Positions 9,349 to 20,878 are shown, counted from the stretch's first letter. The stretch: 64,000 nt of DNA from Nocardia sp. NBC_00508 (GCF_036346875.1 NZ_CP107852.1:1116001-1180000); one strand, 5' to 3'. Made by a program: numbers and translations. The notes: a model not told the origin generated them from the letters alone.

Positions 9349-9361
9349 TAGCGTCGGTGGC

Positions 9362-9673
9362 ATGGGTCTCGTCGCCATGACCATCCCGGGTCTGTCCCTC
9401 CTGCTGATCGCGCTCGCCTTCGCCGAAGTCGCATGGAACAAACTCACCGGAACCCGCGTGCTGCCCTGGACCCGCAGACGGTCGGGCCGCCCGGTGGCGG
9501 CCGCGGGCTTCGAAGAGGTGACGGCGCTGTTCCAAGGCGCGAAGCATTACGAATTCGAGCAGCGAATGACGACGCTGATGCACCGGGAGAACAAGTCCGA
9601 CGGCGCACCGCCGCGCGATGAGGTGGATCTCACGAGTGGTTCGGCGCGCCTGGTGCGGCAGCTCCCGCAGTAA
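9362..9673 (+). CDS. DUF6191-type small membrane-anchored protein
   Basis: A 103-residue protein with one N-terminal membrane helix (VAMTIPGLSLLLIALAFAEVAW) and a basic, soluble C-terminal part (RRRSGRPVAAAGFEEVTALFQG). It resembles the small DUF6191 family common in Nocardia and Streptomyces; function unknown. The start is fixed by TAGCGT exactly seven bases before this ATG, a leaderless-promoter pattern, while the upstream in-frame ATG has none. It is convergent with the carbonic anhydrase gene. Confidence 0.72.
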   Translation: MGLVAMTIPGLSLLLIALAFAEVAWNKLTGTRVLPWTRRRSGRPVAAAGFEEVTALFQGAKHYEFEQRMTTLMHRENKSDGAPPRDEVDLTSGSARLVRQLPQ

Positions 9674-9738
9674 GGCAGGGCGCCGACAGCGCGATCCGGG
9701 CGTGTTGCCCGAATCCTACTGTGGCACTGCGGTACTCG

Positions 9739-10233
9739 CTAGCCGGCCGGGACCTCGTTCAGCGCGCCGGTGGCGACGTCGAAGACGAAGCCGCGGATCG
9801 AGTTCTTGTGCGGCACGAAGGGGCTCGCGACGATCCGTGCGATCGATTGGCGCACATCGGTTTCCAGGTCCGAGAACGACTCCGCCGACCACTCCGGCTT
9901 GATCCCGGTCTCCGCCTGGATGGTGGCCTTGAACGCGTCGTCGGTGAAAGTGAGCATGCCGCAATCGGTGTGGTGGATCAGGATGATCTCCCTGGTACCG
10001 AGCAACCGCTGACTGATCGCGAGCGAGCGGATCTCGTCGGGGGTCACCACGCCGCCCGCGTTGCGGATGACGTGCGCCTCGCCCTCCGCGAGGCCGAGCG
10101 CGCCGTAAATGTTGAGCCGCGCGTCCATGCACGCGACAACGGCCACCCCCTTCGAGGGCGGCAACGGCAGCGGGCCTTGGAAGGCGTTGGCATATGCCGC
10201 GTTGTTCGCCAGGTACTCATCGGTGACAGTCAT
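9739..10233 (-). CDS. canA: Beta-class carbonic anhydrase
   Basis: A 164-residue zinc enzyme interconverting CO2 and bicarbonate in the cytosol. Ligands are visible as Cys35 and Asp37 (CMDARL), and His88 and Cys91 (HHTDCGM). Length and sequence match the M. tuberculosis Rv1284 type, including IRSLAISQRLLGTREIILIHHTD and the C-terminal RGFVFDVATGALNEV. AGGGGA lies six bases before the ATG. A perfect palindrome about 70 bases upstream may be an operator. Confidence 0.95.
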   Translation of the reverse strand: MTVTDEYLANNAAYANAFQGPLPLPPSKGVAVVACMDARLNIYGALGLAEGEAHVIRNAGGVVTPDEIRSLAISQRLLGTREIILIHHTDCGMLTFTDDAFKATIQAETGIKPEWSAESFSDLETDVRQSIARIVASPFVPHKNSIRGFVFDVATGALNEVPAG

Positions 10234-10304
10234 GGGCTATCCCCTGCGCTCGGTATGCGGAAATCCCTCTATGTGACCAGCTCACGGTAGATGCCCGCGC
10301 GCGG

Positions 10305-10320
10305 CGGGACACCTGTCCCG
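10305..10320. promoter_or_regulatory. Palindrome upstream of canA
   Basis: CGGGACACCTGTCCCG is a perfect inverted repeat (seven-base arms, two-base centre) in the 200 bases between polA and canA. Its position fits an operator of canA or part of the polA 3' region. No regulator can be assigned. Confidence 0.4.
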
Positions 10321-10379
10321 TTCACGGTGATTCGTTTACTGGCGCGGCAGGGCGATGATAGCTCCCGGAATGCCGGATT

Positions 10380-10403
10380 CCGGGCCCGTGCGGTCGGGCC
10401 CGG
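10380..10403. terminator. Terminator-like hairpin downstream of polA
   Basis: CCGGGCCCG and CGGGCCCGG are perfect nine-base arms around TGCGGT, just after the polA stop on the minus strand. An outer set of GCCGGA/TCCGGT bases can extend the stem. No T-run is present, so intrinsic termination is inferred from stability and place. Confidence 0.6.
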
Positions 10404-10433
10404 CATGTCCGGTCGATGCGTCGCGCTGTGCTT

Positions 10434-13178
10434 TCAGTGCGCTGCGGCGTCCCAGCTGCGGCCGACGCCCACGGAGACCTCCAAGGGCACCGACAGGGCG
10501 ATCGCCGCGGACATCTGTTCGCACGCCAGCGCTTCCAACCCTTCCCGCTCCCCTTCCGCGACCTCGAACAGCAACTCGTCGTGGATCTGCAGCAGCATCC
10601 GGGAACGCAGCCCGGCCGACCGCATCGCCCGGTGCACGTTGATCATCGCGACCTTGATGATGTCGGCCGCGGTGCCCTGGATCGGGGCGTTGAGCGCCAT
10701 CCGCTCGGCCGCCTCCCGGCGCTGCCGGTTGCTGGAGTCCAGATCGGGCAGGTAGCGGCGGCGGCCGAACAACGTCTGGGTGTAGCCGACCTTGCGCGCC
10801 TGTTCGACCACTTCGTACAGGTAGTCACGGATCCCGCCGAAGCGAGCGAAGTAGACGTCCATATGCTCCTTCGCCTCGGTGGTGCTGATCTTCAGCTGCG
10901 CCGAGAGCCCATACGAACTCAACCCGTAGGCCAGGCCGTAGGACATCGCCTTGATCCGGCGGCGCAACTCCGGAGTCACCTCGGCGATCGGGATGTCGAA
11001 CGCCTTCGACGCGACGAAGCTGTGCAGGTCCTCACCGGAGTTGAATGCCTCGATCAAGCCCTCGTCCGCGGACAGGTGCGCCATGATCCGCATCTCGATC
11101 TGGCTGTAATCCGCCGTCATCAGCGACTCGTAGCCGGAGCCGACCACGAAGGTGTCGCGGATCTGCCTGCCGGTGTCGGTGCGGATCGGGATGTTCTGCA
11201 GATTCGGGTCGGTGGAGGACAACCGCCCGGTGGCCGCGATGGTCTGGTTGAACGTGGTGTGGATGCGGCCGTCCTCGGCGACGCACTTGAGCAGGCCGTC
11301 GACGGTGACCTTCAGCCGGGTGGCGTCGCGGTGCGCCAGCAAGTGCTCCAGGAACGGGTGCTGGGTCTTCTCGAACAAAGACTCCAGTGCGTCCGCGTCG
11401 GTGGTGTAGCCGGTCTTGGTGCGCTTGGTCTTCGGCATGTCCAGTTCGTCGAACAGCACCACCTGCAGCTGCTTGGGCGAGCCCAGGTTGATCTGCTTGC
11501 CGATCACCTCGTAGGCCGCGTTCGCCGCCTCGGTGACCCGATCGGCGAATTGCCGCTGCAACGTCGCCAGCTGATCGGTGTCCACGGCGATGCCCGCGTC
11601 CTCCAGCGTGGACAGCACGCCGAGCAGCGGCAGCTCCATATCGGCGAGCAGCGGCGTGGACTCGATCTTGCGCAGTTCCTCGTCCAGCGCGTCGGCGAGA
11701 TCCGCCACCGCGCGGGCGCGCAGCATCTGCGCCCGCGCCAGCTCGGCGTCGACGGTGTCCTCCTCGTCGAGCAGGGACAGCTGCGCGGTATCGACAGTCT
11801 CGGCGCGCAGCTCGCGGTGCAGGTAGCGCAGCGAGAGATCGTCGAGGTTGAACGTGCGCTGGCCGGGGCGGACCAGATAGGCGGCCAGAGCCGTGTCGCT
11901 GGTCAGCCCGCCGAGGGTCCAGCCGCGGCCGCGCAGCGCGTGCACGGCGGCCTTCGCCTCGTGCAGTGCCTTGGGCACGGCCGGATCGGCCAGCCAGGCA
12001 CCCAGCGCTGCCTCGTCCTCCGGGGTGAGCACGGTGACGTCGATGTAGCCGCTCTCGCCATCACCCGCCGCGATGGCAAGCGCGCGCACGTCACCATGCG
12101 CCGGAGTGCCCGTGCCGATGATCGAGACACCGTGGCGCACACCGGCTTTCGCGTGCTCGGTGAGCCAGGCGGCAACCGCGCCGATCTCCAGCGCGCCACC
12201 GCTGATCTCGAAGCCCGCCTCCGCCTCGGGCTGCGGCGGGGCCAGCGTCTCGAACAGCCGATCGCGCAGCACGCGGAACTCGAGATCGTCGAACAATCGG
12301 TGGATCTTCTCCCGATCCCACGGCCCCTGCGCAAGCTGGTCCGGCGTGTACGGCAGCGGCACGTCGCGCATCAACTCGGTGAGCTGCCGATTGAGCACCA
12401 CACTGCTCAGGTTGGCGCGCAGCGCGTCACCGACCTTGCCCTTCACCTCGTCGACCTTGTCGACCAGGGTGTTCAGGTCGCCGTACTCGCGGATCCACTT
12501 GGCGGCGGTCTTCTCTCCGACGCCGGGTATGCCGGGCAGGTTATCGCTCGGATCCCCGCGCAACGCCGCGTAGTCGGGGTACTGGATCGGTGTGAGGCCG
12601 TACTTGGCCAGCACCTCGTCCGGGGTGAACCTGGTCAGATCAGAGACGCCCTTGCGCGGGTACAGCACGGTGACGTTCTCGTCGACCAACTGGATGGAGT
12701 CGCGGTCGCCGGTGACGATGAGCACGCGGAAACCCTCGGCCGTCGCGCGGGTGGTGAGCGTGGCGATGAGATCGTCGGCCTCGAAGCCATCGATCGCCAT
12801 CACCGGGATACCCATCGCACCGAGCACGTCCTTGGTGAGTTCGACCTGCCCGCGGAACTCGTCCGGCGTGGTGGTGCGGTTGGCCTTGTACGCCGGGTAC
12901 GCCTCGGCGCGGAAGGTCTGGCGGGACACGTCGAACGCCGCGGCCACATGCGTCGGCTTCTCGTCGCGCAGCAGGTTGATCAGCATCGCGGTGAAGCCGT
13001 ACACCGCGTTCGTGGTCTGCCCGGTGACCGTCTTGAAGTTCTCCGCCGGTAGCGCGAAGAACGCGCGGTAGGCGATCGAATGACCGTCCAGCAGCAGCAG
13101 CGTCGGCCGGTCGCCCGACCCGGGATCGCTGGAGCCGGACGCGGTGGCGGGACGCGGAGCGGTCGTGGGTGAACTCAC
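10434..13178 (-). CDS. polA: DNA polymerase I
   Basis: A 914-residue repair and Okazaki-fragment polymerase. The N-terminal 5' nuclease domain is complete (LLLDGHSIAYRAFFAL, then GFEADDLIATL, TGDRDSIQL, GDPSDNLPGIPGVGEKTA). The middle domain lacks the acidic residues of a 3'-5' exonuclease, as in mycobacteria, so proofreading is not expected. The polymerase domain has motif A (DYSQIEMRIMAHLS), motif B (RRRIKAMSYGLAYG) and motif C (QIHDELLFEV). Motif B carries Tyr at the Phe762-equivalent site of E. coli PolI, a natural variant associated with ready acceptance of dideoxynucleotides. The GTG start is set by TAGACT seven bases upstream, a leaderless arrangement. Confidence 0.97.
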   Translation of the reverse strand: MSSPTTAPRPATASGSSDPGSGDRPTLLLLDGHSIAYRAFFALPAENFKTVTGQTTNAVYGFTAMLINLLRDEKPTHVAAAFDVSRQTFRAEAYPAYKANRTTTPDEFRGQVELTKDVLGAMGIPVMAIDGFEADDLIATLTTRATAEGFRVLIVTGDRDSIQLVDENVTVLYPRKGVSDLTRFTPDEVLAKYGLTPIQYPDYAALRGDPSDNLPGIPGVGEKTAAKWIREYGDLNTLVDKVDEVKGKVGDALRANLSSVVLNRQLTELMRDVPLPYTPDQLAQGPWDREKIHRLFDDLEFRVLRDRLFETLAPPQPEAEAGFEISGGALEIGAVAAWLTEHAKAGVRHGVSIIGTGTPAHGDVRALAIAAGDGESGYIDVTVLTPEDEAALGAWLADPAVPKALHEAKAAVHALRGRGWTLGGLTSDTALAAYLVRPGQRTFNLDDLSLRYLHRELRAETVDTAQLSLLDEEDTVDAELARAQMLRARAVADLADALDEELRKIESTPLLADMELPLLGVLSTLEDAGIAVDTDQLATLQRQFADRVTEAANAAYEVIGKQINLGSPKQLQVVLFDELDMPKTKRTKTGYTTDADALESLFEKTQHPFLEHLLAHRDATRLKVTVDGLLKCVAEDGRIHTTFNQTIAATGRLSSTDPNLQNIPIRTDTGRQIRDTFVVGSGYESLMTADYSQIEMRIMAHLSADEGLIEAFNSGEDLHSFVASKAFDIPIAEVTPELRRRIKAMSYGLAYGLSSYGLSAQLKISTTEAKEHMDVYFARFGGIRDYLYEVVEQARKVGYTQTLFGRRRYLPDLDSSNRQRREAAERMALNAPIQGTAADIIKVAMINVHRAMRSAGLRSRMLLQIHDELLFEVAEGEREGLEALACEQMSAAIALSVPLEVSVGVGRSWDAAAH

Positions 13179-13344
13179 CCTCCAGAGTCTAGGGACCGCC
13201 ACCGACAAGGTGACACCCACCGGCGGCGTGCCGCTCGGAGCGGCTCCCGGTCCGTTCGCGTGCCGGGAACCGCGCCCAGCGACGCCTATGCCTGCGCCTC
13301 CCTGACGCTCGGCTCCGGCATAACCGCCCGCGCGATGTGCTCGC

Positions 13345-15033
13345 TCACAATGCGGCGACGAGCTCGCGCAGCACCGGCAGGCTCACCGATCCCGAACCGA
13401 GCACCGCGTCGTGGAACGCCTTGATGTCGAATGCCGCGCCGAGCCGCTCGTGGGCCGCCGCCCGCTGGCGCCGGATCTCCAATTGGCCGACTTTGTAGCC
13501 GACCGCCTGCCCCGGCATCGCGATGTAACGGTCCACCTCCACGGTGATCTCGGCCAGCCCGACCGGCGCGTTGGCCACCATGAAGTCGATGGCCTGCTGC
13601 CTGGTCCAGCCCTTCGCGTGCAGACCGGTGTCGACGACCAGACGGCAGGAGCGCCACGAATCCCCTGCCAGCATGCCGAGGCGGCCGAGATCGTCCTCGT
13701 ACAAACCCATTTCGTCGGCCAACCGCTCGGTGTAGAGCGCCCAGCCTTCGACGAAGGCGGTGTTCGCGAAGGACTGACGCTGGAAGCGCGGCAGGTGGTC
13801 CAGTTCGTTGGCGATGGTGAGCTGGAGATGATGGCCGGGAATCGCCTCGTGATAGGCCACCGACGCGGTCTCGTAGCGGCCGCGGCCGGTGGGATGGTGC
13901 TGGTTGACGAAGTAGGTGCCCGGCCGCGAGCCGTCGGCGGCGGGCGGAAAGTAGTACGCCGTGGGCGCATCCGCGGCGAGGAACTCCGGCACCGGCACGA
14001 TGTCGCAGGATTCCTTCGGCAACCGCCCGAACCAGTTCCCCATCTCGGCCGTGGCCAGCGACAGCGCCCGCCGCGCGTCGAACATGATCTGCTCGGCGTC
14101 GTCGTAGCACAGCGCGGGATCGTCGCGCAGCCGGGCGAACACCTCGCCGAGATCCCCGGTGCCCAACAGCCGCTCGCCCACCGTGGCGTACTCCTCGCGC
14201 AGCTTCGCCAGCTCGCTGAGTCCGAGTTCGTGGATCTCCTCGGCGCCGAGATCCGGCAGCGTGGTGTGGTGGCGCAGCAGCCGCCGGTAGATGTCCTCGC
14301 CGTCGGCGCCGAGCCAGCACAGGCCGGGCTTGTCGTCGGGTCGGCCGGCCGGCAGCAGCTCGTCGTACAGCGCGTCGCGGTAGACCTGGAACGCGGGACG
14401 GATGACATCCCGTACCACCTCGGCCAATTCGGCGCGCCATGCGGCCTCGCCATCCCACCCGTCCGGTCCGGCGAAGGTGGCGAACGGGTCGGAGGTGTGA
14501 TCGGAGTCCAGGTAGCCGTCGAGCTGGTTGAGCGAGCGCTCGATGGTGATCCGTGCGGGGGCGCGCCCGGCGGCCAGCCCGGCCCGGAACCGTTCCACGG
14601 CCTGGCCGAGCATGTCGCCGAATTGCCGGTACCGCCGCGTCAGCGCCAGCGCGTTCTCCGGTCGCGGCGCGTTGGTCTGCGGCGCCATCATCAGCACCGC
14701 GGCGTGCACGCCGTTCATCTGGTCGGAGGCCATCTCCACCGGCCGCCACTCCAGATGCTCGACGGCGCCGCTCAACTCGGTGCGCAGCAAGCTGCGGGTG
14801 ATGCGGTCGGTCGGGTTCAGCCGGTCGGCGTCGAGGGCGTCGACCGCGCGCAGCAGGTCGCGCCAGGTCGAGAGCACCCGCTGCTCCGCCTCGACGGACA
14901 GATCCTCGATGCGATCGTCGAAGCGGCGGTCGCCGAGCAGGGTCGCCTCGCTCGGCGCCGCCTCGAGCACACTGTCCCAATACCGCTCGGCCAAGCTCAT
15001 CAGCTCGTCGTGACCATCCATGGTCACGATCAT
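13345..15033 (-). CDS. DUF885 family protein, putative metallohydrolase
   Basis: About 562 residues of the DUF885 family. The zinc-peptidase-like motif YHEAIPGHHLQ lies near residues 394-404, followed by a downstream EGWALYTERL that could supply a further ligand, a gluzincin-like arrangement. No signal peptide is seen, so it is probably cytosolic. Substrates of this family are largely unknown. The start is uncertain: ATGs at 15033 and 15021 are both possible. It lies between the liv operon and polA on the same strand, without evident functional link. Confidence 0.82.
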   Translation of the reverse strand: MIVTMDGHDELMSLAERYWDSVLEAAPSEATLLGDRRFDDRIEDLSVEAEQRVLSTWRDLLRAVDALDADRLNPTDRITRSLLRTELSGAVEHLEWRPVEMASDQMNGVHAAVLMMAPQTNAPRPENALALTRRYRQFGDMLGQAVERFRAGLAAGRAPARITIERSLNQLDGYLDSDHTSDPFATFAGPDGWDGEAAWRAELAEVVRDVIRPAFQVYRDALYDELLPAGRPDDKPGLCWLGADGEDIYRRLLRHHTTLPDLGAEEIHELGLSELAKLREEYATVGERLLGTGDLGEVFARLRDDPALCYDDAEQIMFDARRALSLATAEMGNWFGRLPKESCDIVPVPEFLAADAPTAYYFPPAADGSRPGTYFVNQHHPTGRGRYETASVAYHEAIPGHHLQLTIANELDHLPRFQRQSFANTAFVEGWALYTERLADEMGLYEDDLGRLGMLAGDSWRSCRLVVDTGLHAKGWTRQQAIDFMVANAPVGLAEITVEVDRYIAMPGQAVGYKVGQLEIRRQRAAAHERLGAAFDIKAFHDAVLGSGSVSLPVLRELVAAL

Positions 15034-15089
15034 GCCTCGAGCTCGGCCGCACGGCACCGGACTGCGGCGCAGCCGCCGCGGCGGGACGC

Positions 15090-16900
<1,811 letters not shown>

Positions 16901-16904
<4 letters not shown>

Positions 16905-18319
16905 CGTCCGGCTCCGATCAGCTCGCGGGTGGCCGGTCTGCGCACGGCCTGATACACCTGCCTGCCGTAGGTGAGCAGCTTCTGCCGCACCGGGAACAGA
17001 CCCTGCGGACGCAGAATCATCATCACCACCAACGCGATACCGAAATACAGATACTTGAGATCGCCGAGGGATTGCGCGCCGCCCTTGCGGAACAACAACA
17101 CGCTGCCAAGTAGCAGCAGCGCCAGCACGCCGGTCACCACCATGCCGGTGATCACCCCGCGGCGGGGCCACGCGCCCAGCCGGTCGGCCCACAGCCGCCA
17201 GGCGAGGATCAGCGCGACGAACACCGCGACGTCGATCGCCAGCAGGACATACCCGGTCGACTCGTTGCTCACCAGGTTCACCGACTGCAGTCGCGCGGGC
17301 AGATAGGCGATGATGAACGCGCCGAAGATCACGCCGAGCTTGTTGCCCTGACCGCCGATGACCACCGCGCACAGGAACAGCATCGAGTTGATGATGTTGA
17401 ACCCGGTCGGGTTGACGAACTGCACCTGTCCGGCATAGATCGCGCCGGACATGCCGCCGACCGCGGCGCCGATCATGAACGCCCACAGCTTGAACTTGAA
17501 CGTCGGCACGCCCATGATCTCGGCCGCGTCCTCGTCCTCGCGGATGGCCACCCAGGCGCGGCCGACCCGGCTGCGCTCCAGATTGCCGACCATCAGCAGC
17601 ACGATTACCACCAGCGCCATGCCGAGCCAGTACCAGTAGGTGCCGTAGCTGGCGCGGTCGAGCAGGTTCGCGGCGTCCGGGTCCCCGCTGTTGCCGCCGG
17701 AGAACACGCCCTCCGGCCTGCTCTCGGACTCGCCGACGTGCGGGTACGCCACGCCGGACAAACCGAGGCTGCCGTTCGTGAGCTCGGTGAGGTTCTCCGC
17801 AAGCAGCCGGACGATCTCGCCGAAGCCGAGGGTCACGATCGCCAGGTAGTCACCGCGCAGGCGCAGCGTCGGCGAACCGAGGATCAGGCCGGAGACCGCG
17901 GTCACCGCCACCGCGAGCGGCAGGCAGGCCAACCACGCCCATTTCGGATCCAGCCAGCCGCCGTCGGTCTGGTTCCACGGGCTGTTGGGACTGGTGAGCA
18001 GGCCGACGGTGTAGGCGCCGACGGCGTAGAAACCGACGTAGCCGAGATCGAGCAGGCCCGCCTGTCCGACCACCACGTTGAGCCCGATGGCCAGCAGCGC
18101 GTACATCGCCACCTGCGCCATCACCAGGCCGAAGTTGTAGGAGGGGGTGTTCAGCAGCGGCGGAGGGAACAGTGGCAGCAGCGCCAGCAGGAGGAGGATC
18201 GGGACGCCGACGCCCCACTGCGCGGGCCTGCTCAGGCCGTCCCACCAGGTACGGATGGCGTCGCCGAGGCCGTGGCGCGCGCCCTCCGGCGCGGGCGCCG
18301 TCTTGGTCGTGTCGCTCAT
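16901..18319 (-). CDS. livM: Branched-chain amino-acid ABC transporter, permease LivM
   Basis: A 472-residue multi-spanning permease, longer than E. coli LivM (about 425). The core signature GQAGLLDLGYVGFYAVGAYTVGLL is followed by LRLRGDYLAIVTLGFGEIVRLL and the coupling loop ESRVGRAWVAIREDEDAAEIMGV-like SRVGRAWVAIREDEDAAEI. An inserted soluble loop (about residues 190-225) and a C-terminal extension are extra. It overlaps livH by four bases upstream and the fused ATPase by four bases downstream, so translation is coupled. Confidence 0.94.
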
Positions 18320-19353
18320 GCGCGTGCCCTTCCGAGACTCTCGCCGAGGATGCCGGTCGGGCGAACCATCAGCACAAGAACCAGCACCACGAACGCGACC
18401 ACGTCACGCCACTCGGTGCCGAACAGGATCTGGCCGTACTGCTCCACCACGCCGAGCAGCAGTCCGCCGAGCAGCGCGCCGCGCAGATTGCCGATGCCGC
18501 CGAGCACCGCGGCGCTGAACGCCTTGATGCCGAGGATGAATCCGCCGGAGTAGATGATCCCGTTCGGGATCTTGAGCGTGTACAGCATCGCCGCCGCGCC
18601 CGCGAGCACGCCGCCGATGAGGAAGGTCAGCATGATGACCCGCTCCCGCGAAACACCCATCAGCGTCGCGGTATCGGGGTCCTGGGCCACGGCCCGGATG
18701 CCGCGGCCGAACTTCGTCTGGTTGATCAGCACCTCGGTGACGATCGCCAGCACCACCGCCGCGATCACGATCAGCAGCATGATGTTGGTGACGTCCGCGC
18801 CACCGAAACTGAACTGCACGGTGGGCTCGACGAGCCGGATGGCCTGCTGCGCGTTGGTGCCACCGAGATCGGGGCGGATCTTCGGCAGCACGAAGTGCAC
18901 CAGTTCCTGGAGCACGAACGACATGCCGATCGCGGTGATCAGAAAGGCCAGCGGTTTGGCGCCCCGCTTACGCAGCGGCCGATAGGCCACCCGCTCCAAT
19001 CCGACGGCCGCGCCGCCGGACACCAGCATGCCGACGATCATCGCCAACCCCAGATAGACGATCGTGAGCACGACGCCCTGGGTGTAGACATCGGGACTCG
19101 CGACGAATCCGAAGATCATCAACCCGATCAATTGCCCGAACAAGCCGAGCATGAAGATTTCCGAATGGGCGAAATTGATCAGGCGCAATACGCCGTAGAC
19201 CAAGGTATAGCCCACGGCGACCAAGGCATAGATGGCGCCATAGGTCACTCCGTCGACGGTCAGTCGCCAGAAACTATCGATCAATCCCTCGTAGTTGAAG
19301 TCGATCGAGCCGCCGAGGAGTTGTGCCCCACCGGCCAATGCCGTTGATTTCAT
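18316..19353 (-). CDS. livH: Branched-chain amino-acid ABC transporter, permease LivH
   Basis: A 345-residue permease with the LivH opening GVTYGAIYALVAVGYTLVYGVLRLINFAHSEIFMLG, the coupling loop FGRGIRAVAQDPDTATLMGV and the C-terminal GNLRGALLGGLLLGVVE. An N-terminal segment of about 30 residues precedes the first helix. It pairs with LivM across the membrane. It lies downstream of the binding-protein gene, from which it is separated by a strong hairpin that probably lowers permease expression relative to the binding protein. Confidence 0.94.
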   Translation of the reverse strand: MKSTALAGGAQLLGGSIDFNYEGLIDSFWRLTVDGVTYGAIYALVAVGYTLVYGVLRLINFAHSEIFMLGLFGQLIGLMIFGFVASPDVYTQGVVLTIVYLGLAMIVGMLVSGGAAVGLERVAYRPLRKRGAKPLAFLITAIGMSFVLQELVHFVLPKIRPDLGGTNAQQAIRLVEPTVQFSFGGADVTNIMLLIVIAAVVLAIVTEVLINQTKFGRGIRAVAQDPDTATLMGVSRERVIMLTFLIGGVLAGAAAMLYTLKIPNGIIYSGGFILGIKAFSAAVLGGIGNLRGALLGGLLLGVVEQYGQILFGTEWRDVVAFVVLVLVLMVRPTGILGESLGRARA

Positions 19354-19388
19354 TTATTTCTTGCCCTCATCCATTCGCCCGCGGAACA

Positions 19389-19430
19389 ACGGCACGTACG
19401 GGGGTTCGTGCGAACCCCGGTACGTGCCGT
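19389..19430. promoter_or_regulatory. Intercistronic hairpin between livK and livH
   Basis: ACGGCACGTAC pairs with GTACGTGCCGT and, inside, GGGGTTCG pairs with CGAACCCC, giving 19 base pairs with one G-G mismatch and a two-base loop. It has no T-run and sits inside an operon. It is therefore more likely a partial terminator or a 3' stabiliser of the binding-protein mRNA than an operon end. Confidence 0.7.
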
Positions 19431-19447
19431 CCGTCCGAGTCCCAGAG

Positions 19448-20689
19448 CTACTTGACCTCGTACACCCAGATCAGCGCGTTCGACAGCTCACCGTTCGGAT
19501 TCCACTTGTACTGACGCGCGAGGCCGGCACCGTCGTACGTCCGCACAAACTCCAGCAGATCCGGGCGGGTCACCTTACCGCCGTCGATGCCCTTGGCCAG
19601 GATGGCGGTCAGGTCGTACGCCTCCACCGAGTAGACACCCGGCGCCTGACCGTTGAGCGCCTCGTAGTCCTTGGCGAACGTCTCCGGCGCGGGACCGCAC
19701 GGGCAGGACAGCTTCGCGCCCTTGGCCGCGCTGCCCGCCTGCGCGACGAACTGCGGGTCGTTGGTGCCGTCGGCGGACACGAAGACCGCCTTCACGCCAC
19801 CGGACTTCAGCTGCTGGGCCAGCGGCGCGGCCTCGGAGTAATAGCCGGAGTAGAAGATGGCGTCCGGATTCGCGCCCGCCACCTTGGTGACCGTCGCGGA
19901 GAAGTCCTTGTCGCCCTTCTTGATGCTGGCGGCGCAGGCCGGATCGGCCGCGGCGCCCAGGCCCTCGGTGATCGACTTCGCCAGGCCGGTGCCGTAGTCG
20001 GTGTTGTCCTGGATGACGCAGACCTTCTTGTAGTTCGCGGTGTTGACCAGGTACTTCGCCACCGACGGGCCCTGCACGTCGTCGTTGGCCAGGCCGCGGA
20101 AGAAGGTGGTCCAGCCGTTCTGGGTCAGCGTCGCGTTGGTCGCCGACGACGTCACCGAGACCAGGCCCGCGTCGCTGAGGATCTTCCCGGTCGCCTTCGT
20201 CTCACCGGAGAACGCGGGGCCGACCAGGCCGATGATCGACCTGTCGTTGACGATCTGCGGGATCACCTGGGTGGCCTTCTGCGGGTCACCCTCGGTGTCG
20301 AACTGCTTCAGCTCGATCTTGCAGCCCGGGTTGGCCTTGTTGTGCTGATCGAGGGCCAGCTTGACGCCGTTGACGATATTGATGCCGAGCGCGGCGTCCG
20401 GGCCGGTCAGCGCGCCGGCCATGGCAATGGACGTACCCGGCGCGCAGGTCGCCTTGCCGTCGCCCGCGGGATCGGCGGCGGTGGCCGCGTCGGCCTTCGG
20501 CACCTCCTTGCCCTGCTGGTCGACCTGCAAAACCGGCTGGATGGACAAGCCACCCGCGCCATTGGTGCCCGAGGAATCCGAACCGCTGCTGGTGGATTTG
20601 TCGCTACAACCGGTCAGCACCAGCGCAGCGGCAGCGCCGACGGCCAGAAGACCTCGCGTCGAGCGACTGCGCCATGTGGAACTAAGCAC
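19448..20689 (-). CDS. livK: Branched-chain amino-acid ABC transporter, substrate-binding lipoprotein
   Basis: A 413-residue periplasmic-type binding protein anchored as a lipoprotein (signal peptide, then LTGC with Cys28). A Ser/Gly/Thr-rich tether follows, then a type-I fold with GALTGPDAALGINIVNGVKLALDQ and FFRGLANDDVQGP typical of leucine/isoleucine/valine-binding proteins. The GTG start has GAGGTG upstream. It is the first gene of the liv operon, transcribed away from pdtaR's terminus on the same strand, with about 190 bases for a promoter. Confidence 0.94.
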   Translation of the reverse strand: MLSSTWRSRSTRGLLAVGAAAALVLTGCSDKSTSSGSDSSGTNGAGGLSIQPVLQVDQQGKEVPKADAATAADPAGDGKATCAPGTSIAMAGALTGPDAALGINIVNGVKLALDQHNKANPGCKIELKQFDTEGDPQKATQVIPQIVNDRSIIGLVGPAFSGETKATGKILSDAGLVSVTSSATNATLTQNGWTTFFRGLANDDVQGPSVAKYLVNTANYKKVCVIQDNTDYGTGLAKSITEGLGAAADPACAASIKKGDKDFSATVTKVAGANPDAIFYSGYYSEAAPLAQQLKSGGVKAVFVSADGTNDPQFVAQAGSAAKGAKLSCPCGPAPETFAKDYEALNGQAPGVYSVEAYDLTAILAKGIDGGKVTRPDLLEFVRTYDGAGLARQYKWNPNGELSNALIWVYEVK

Positions 20690-20806
20690 GATTCACCTCA
20701 TCTAAGTTCTGTGCTCCCCCGGGCTCGCCGAGGAGGCCGACCACGTCGGCCCGGTCAGAACATAGCGTCGGTACGTTAGTTCCGCATCACATTCGGATCA
20801 TGCGCG

Positions 20807-20819
20807 CGACATTGTGTCG
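20807..20819. promoter_or_regulatory. Small palindrome upstream of livK
   Basis: CGACATTGTGTCG (five-base arms, three-base centre) lies in the AT-richer 190 bases upstream of livK and downstream of pdtaR. A TATGTT hexamer nearer livK on the minus strand could be a -10 element. Operator function is only suggested by position. Confidence 0.3.
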
Positions 20820-20878
20820 AATTCTTGTTCACGACCGCGTTTCGACTGAGTAAATTTTCCCGCGGGCGTACGCCGATG

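Noticed and set aside
10416..13052. Very long plus-strand open frame (about 880 codons) opposite polA
   Set aside because: It is the mirror of a high-GC3 gene. The translation is low-complexity, rich in Arg, Gly, Val and Gln, with no domain, and polA is unmistakable on the other strand. The same applies to long antisense frames opposite the DUF885 gene, trpE, pyk, tesB, hisD and hisB.
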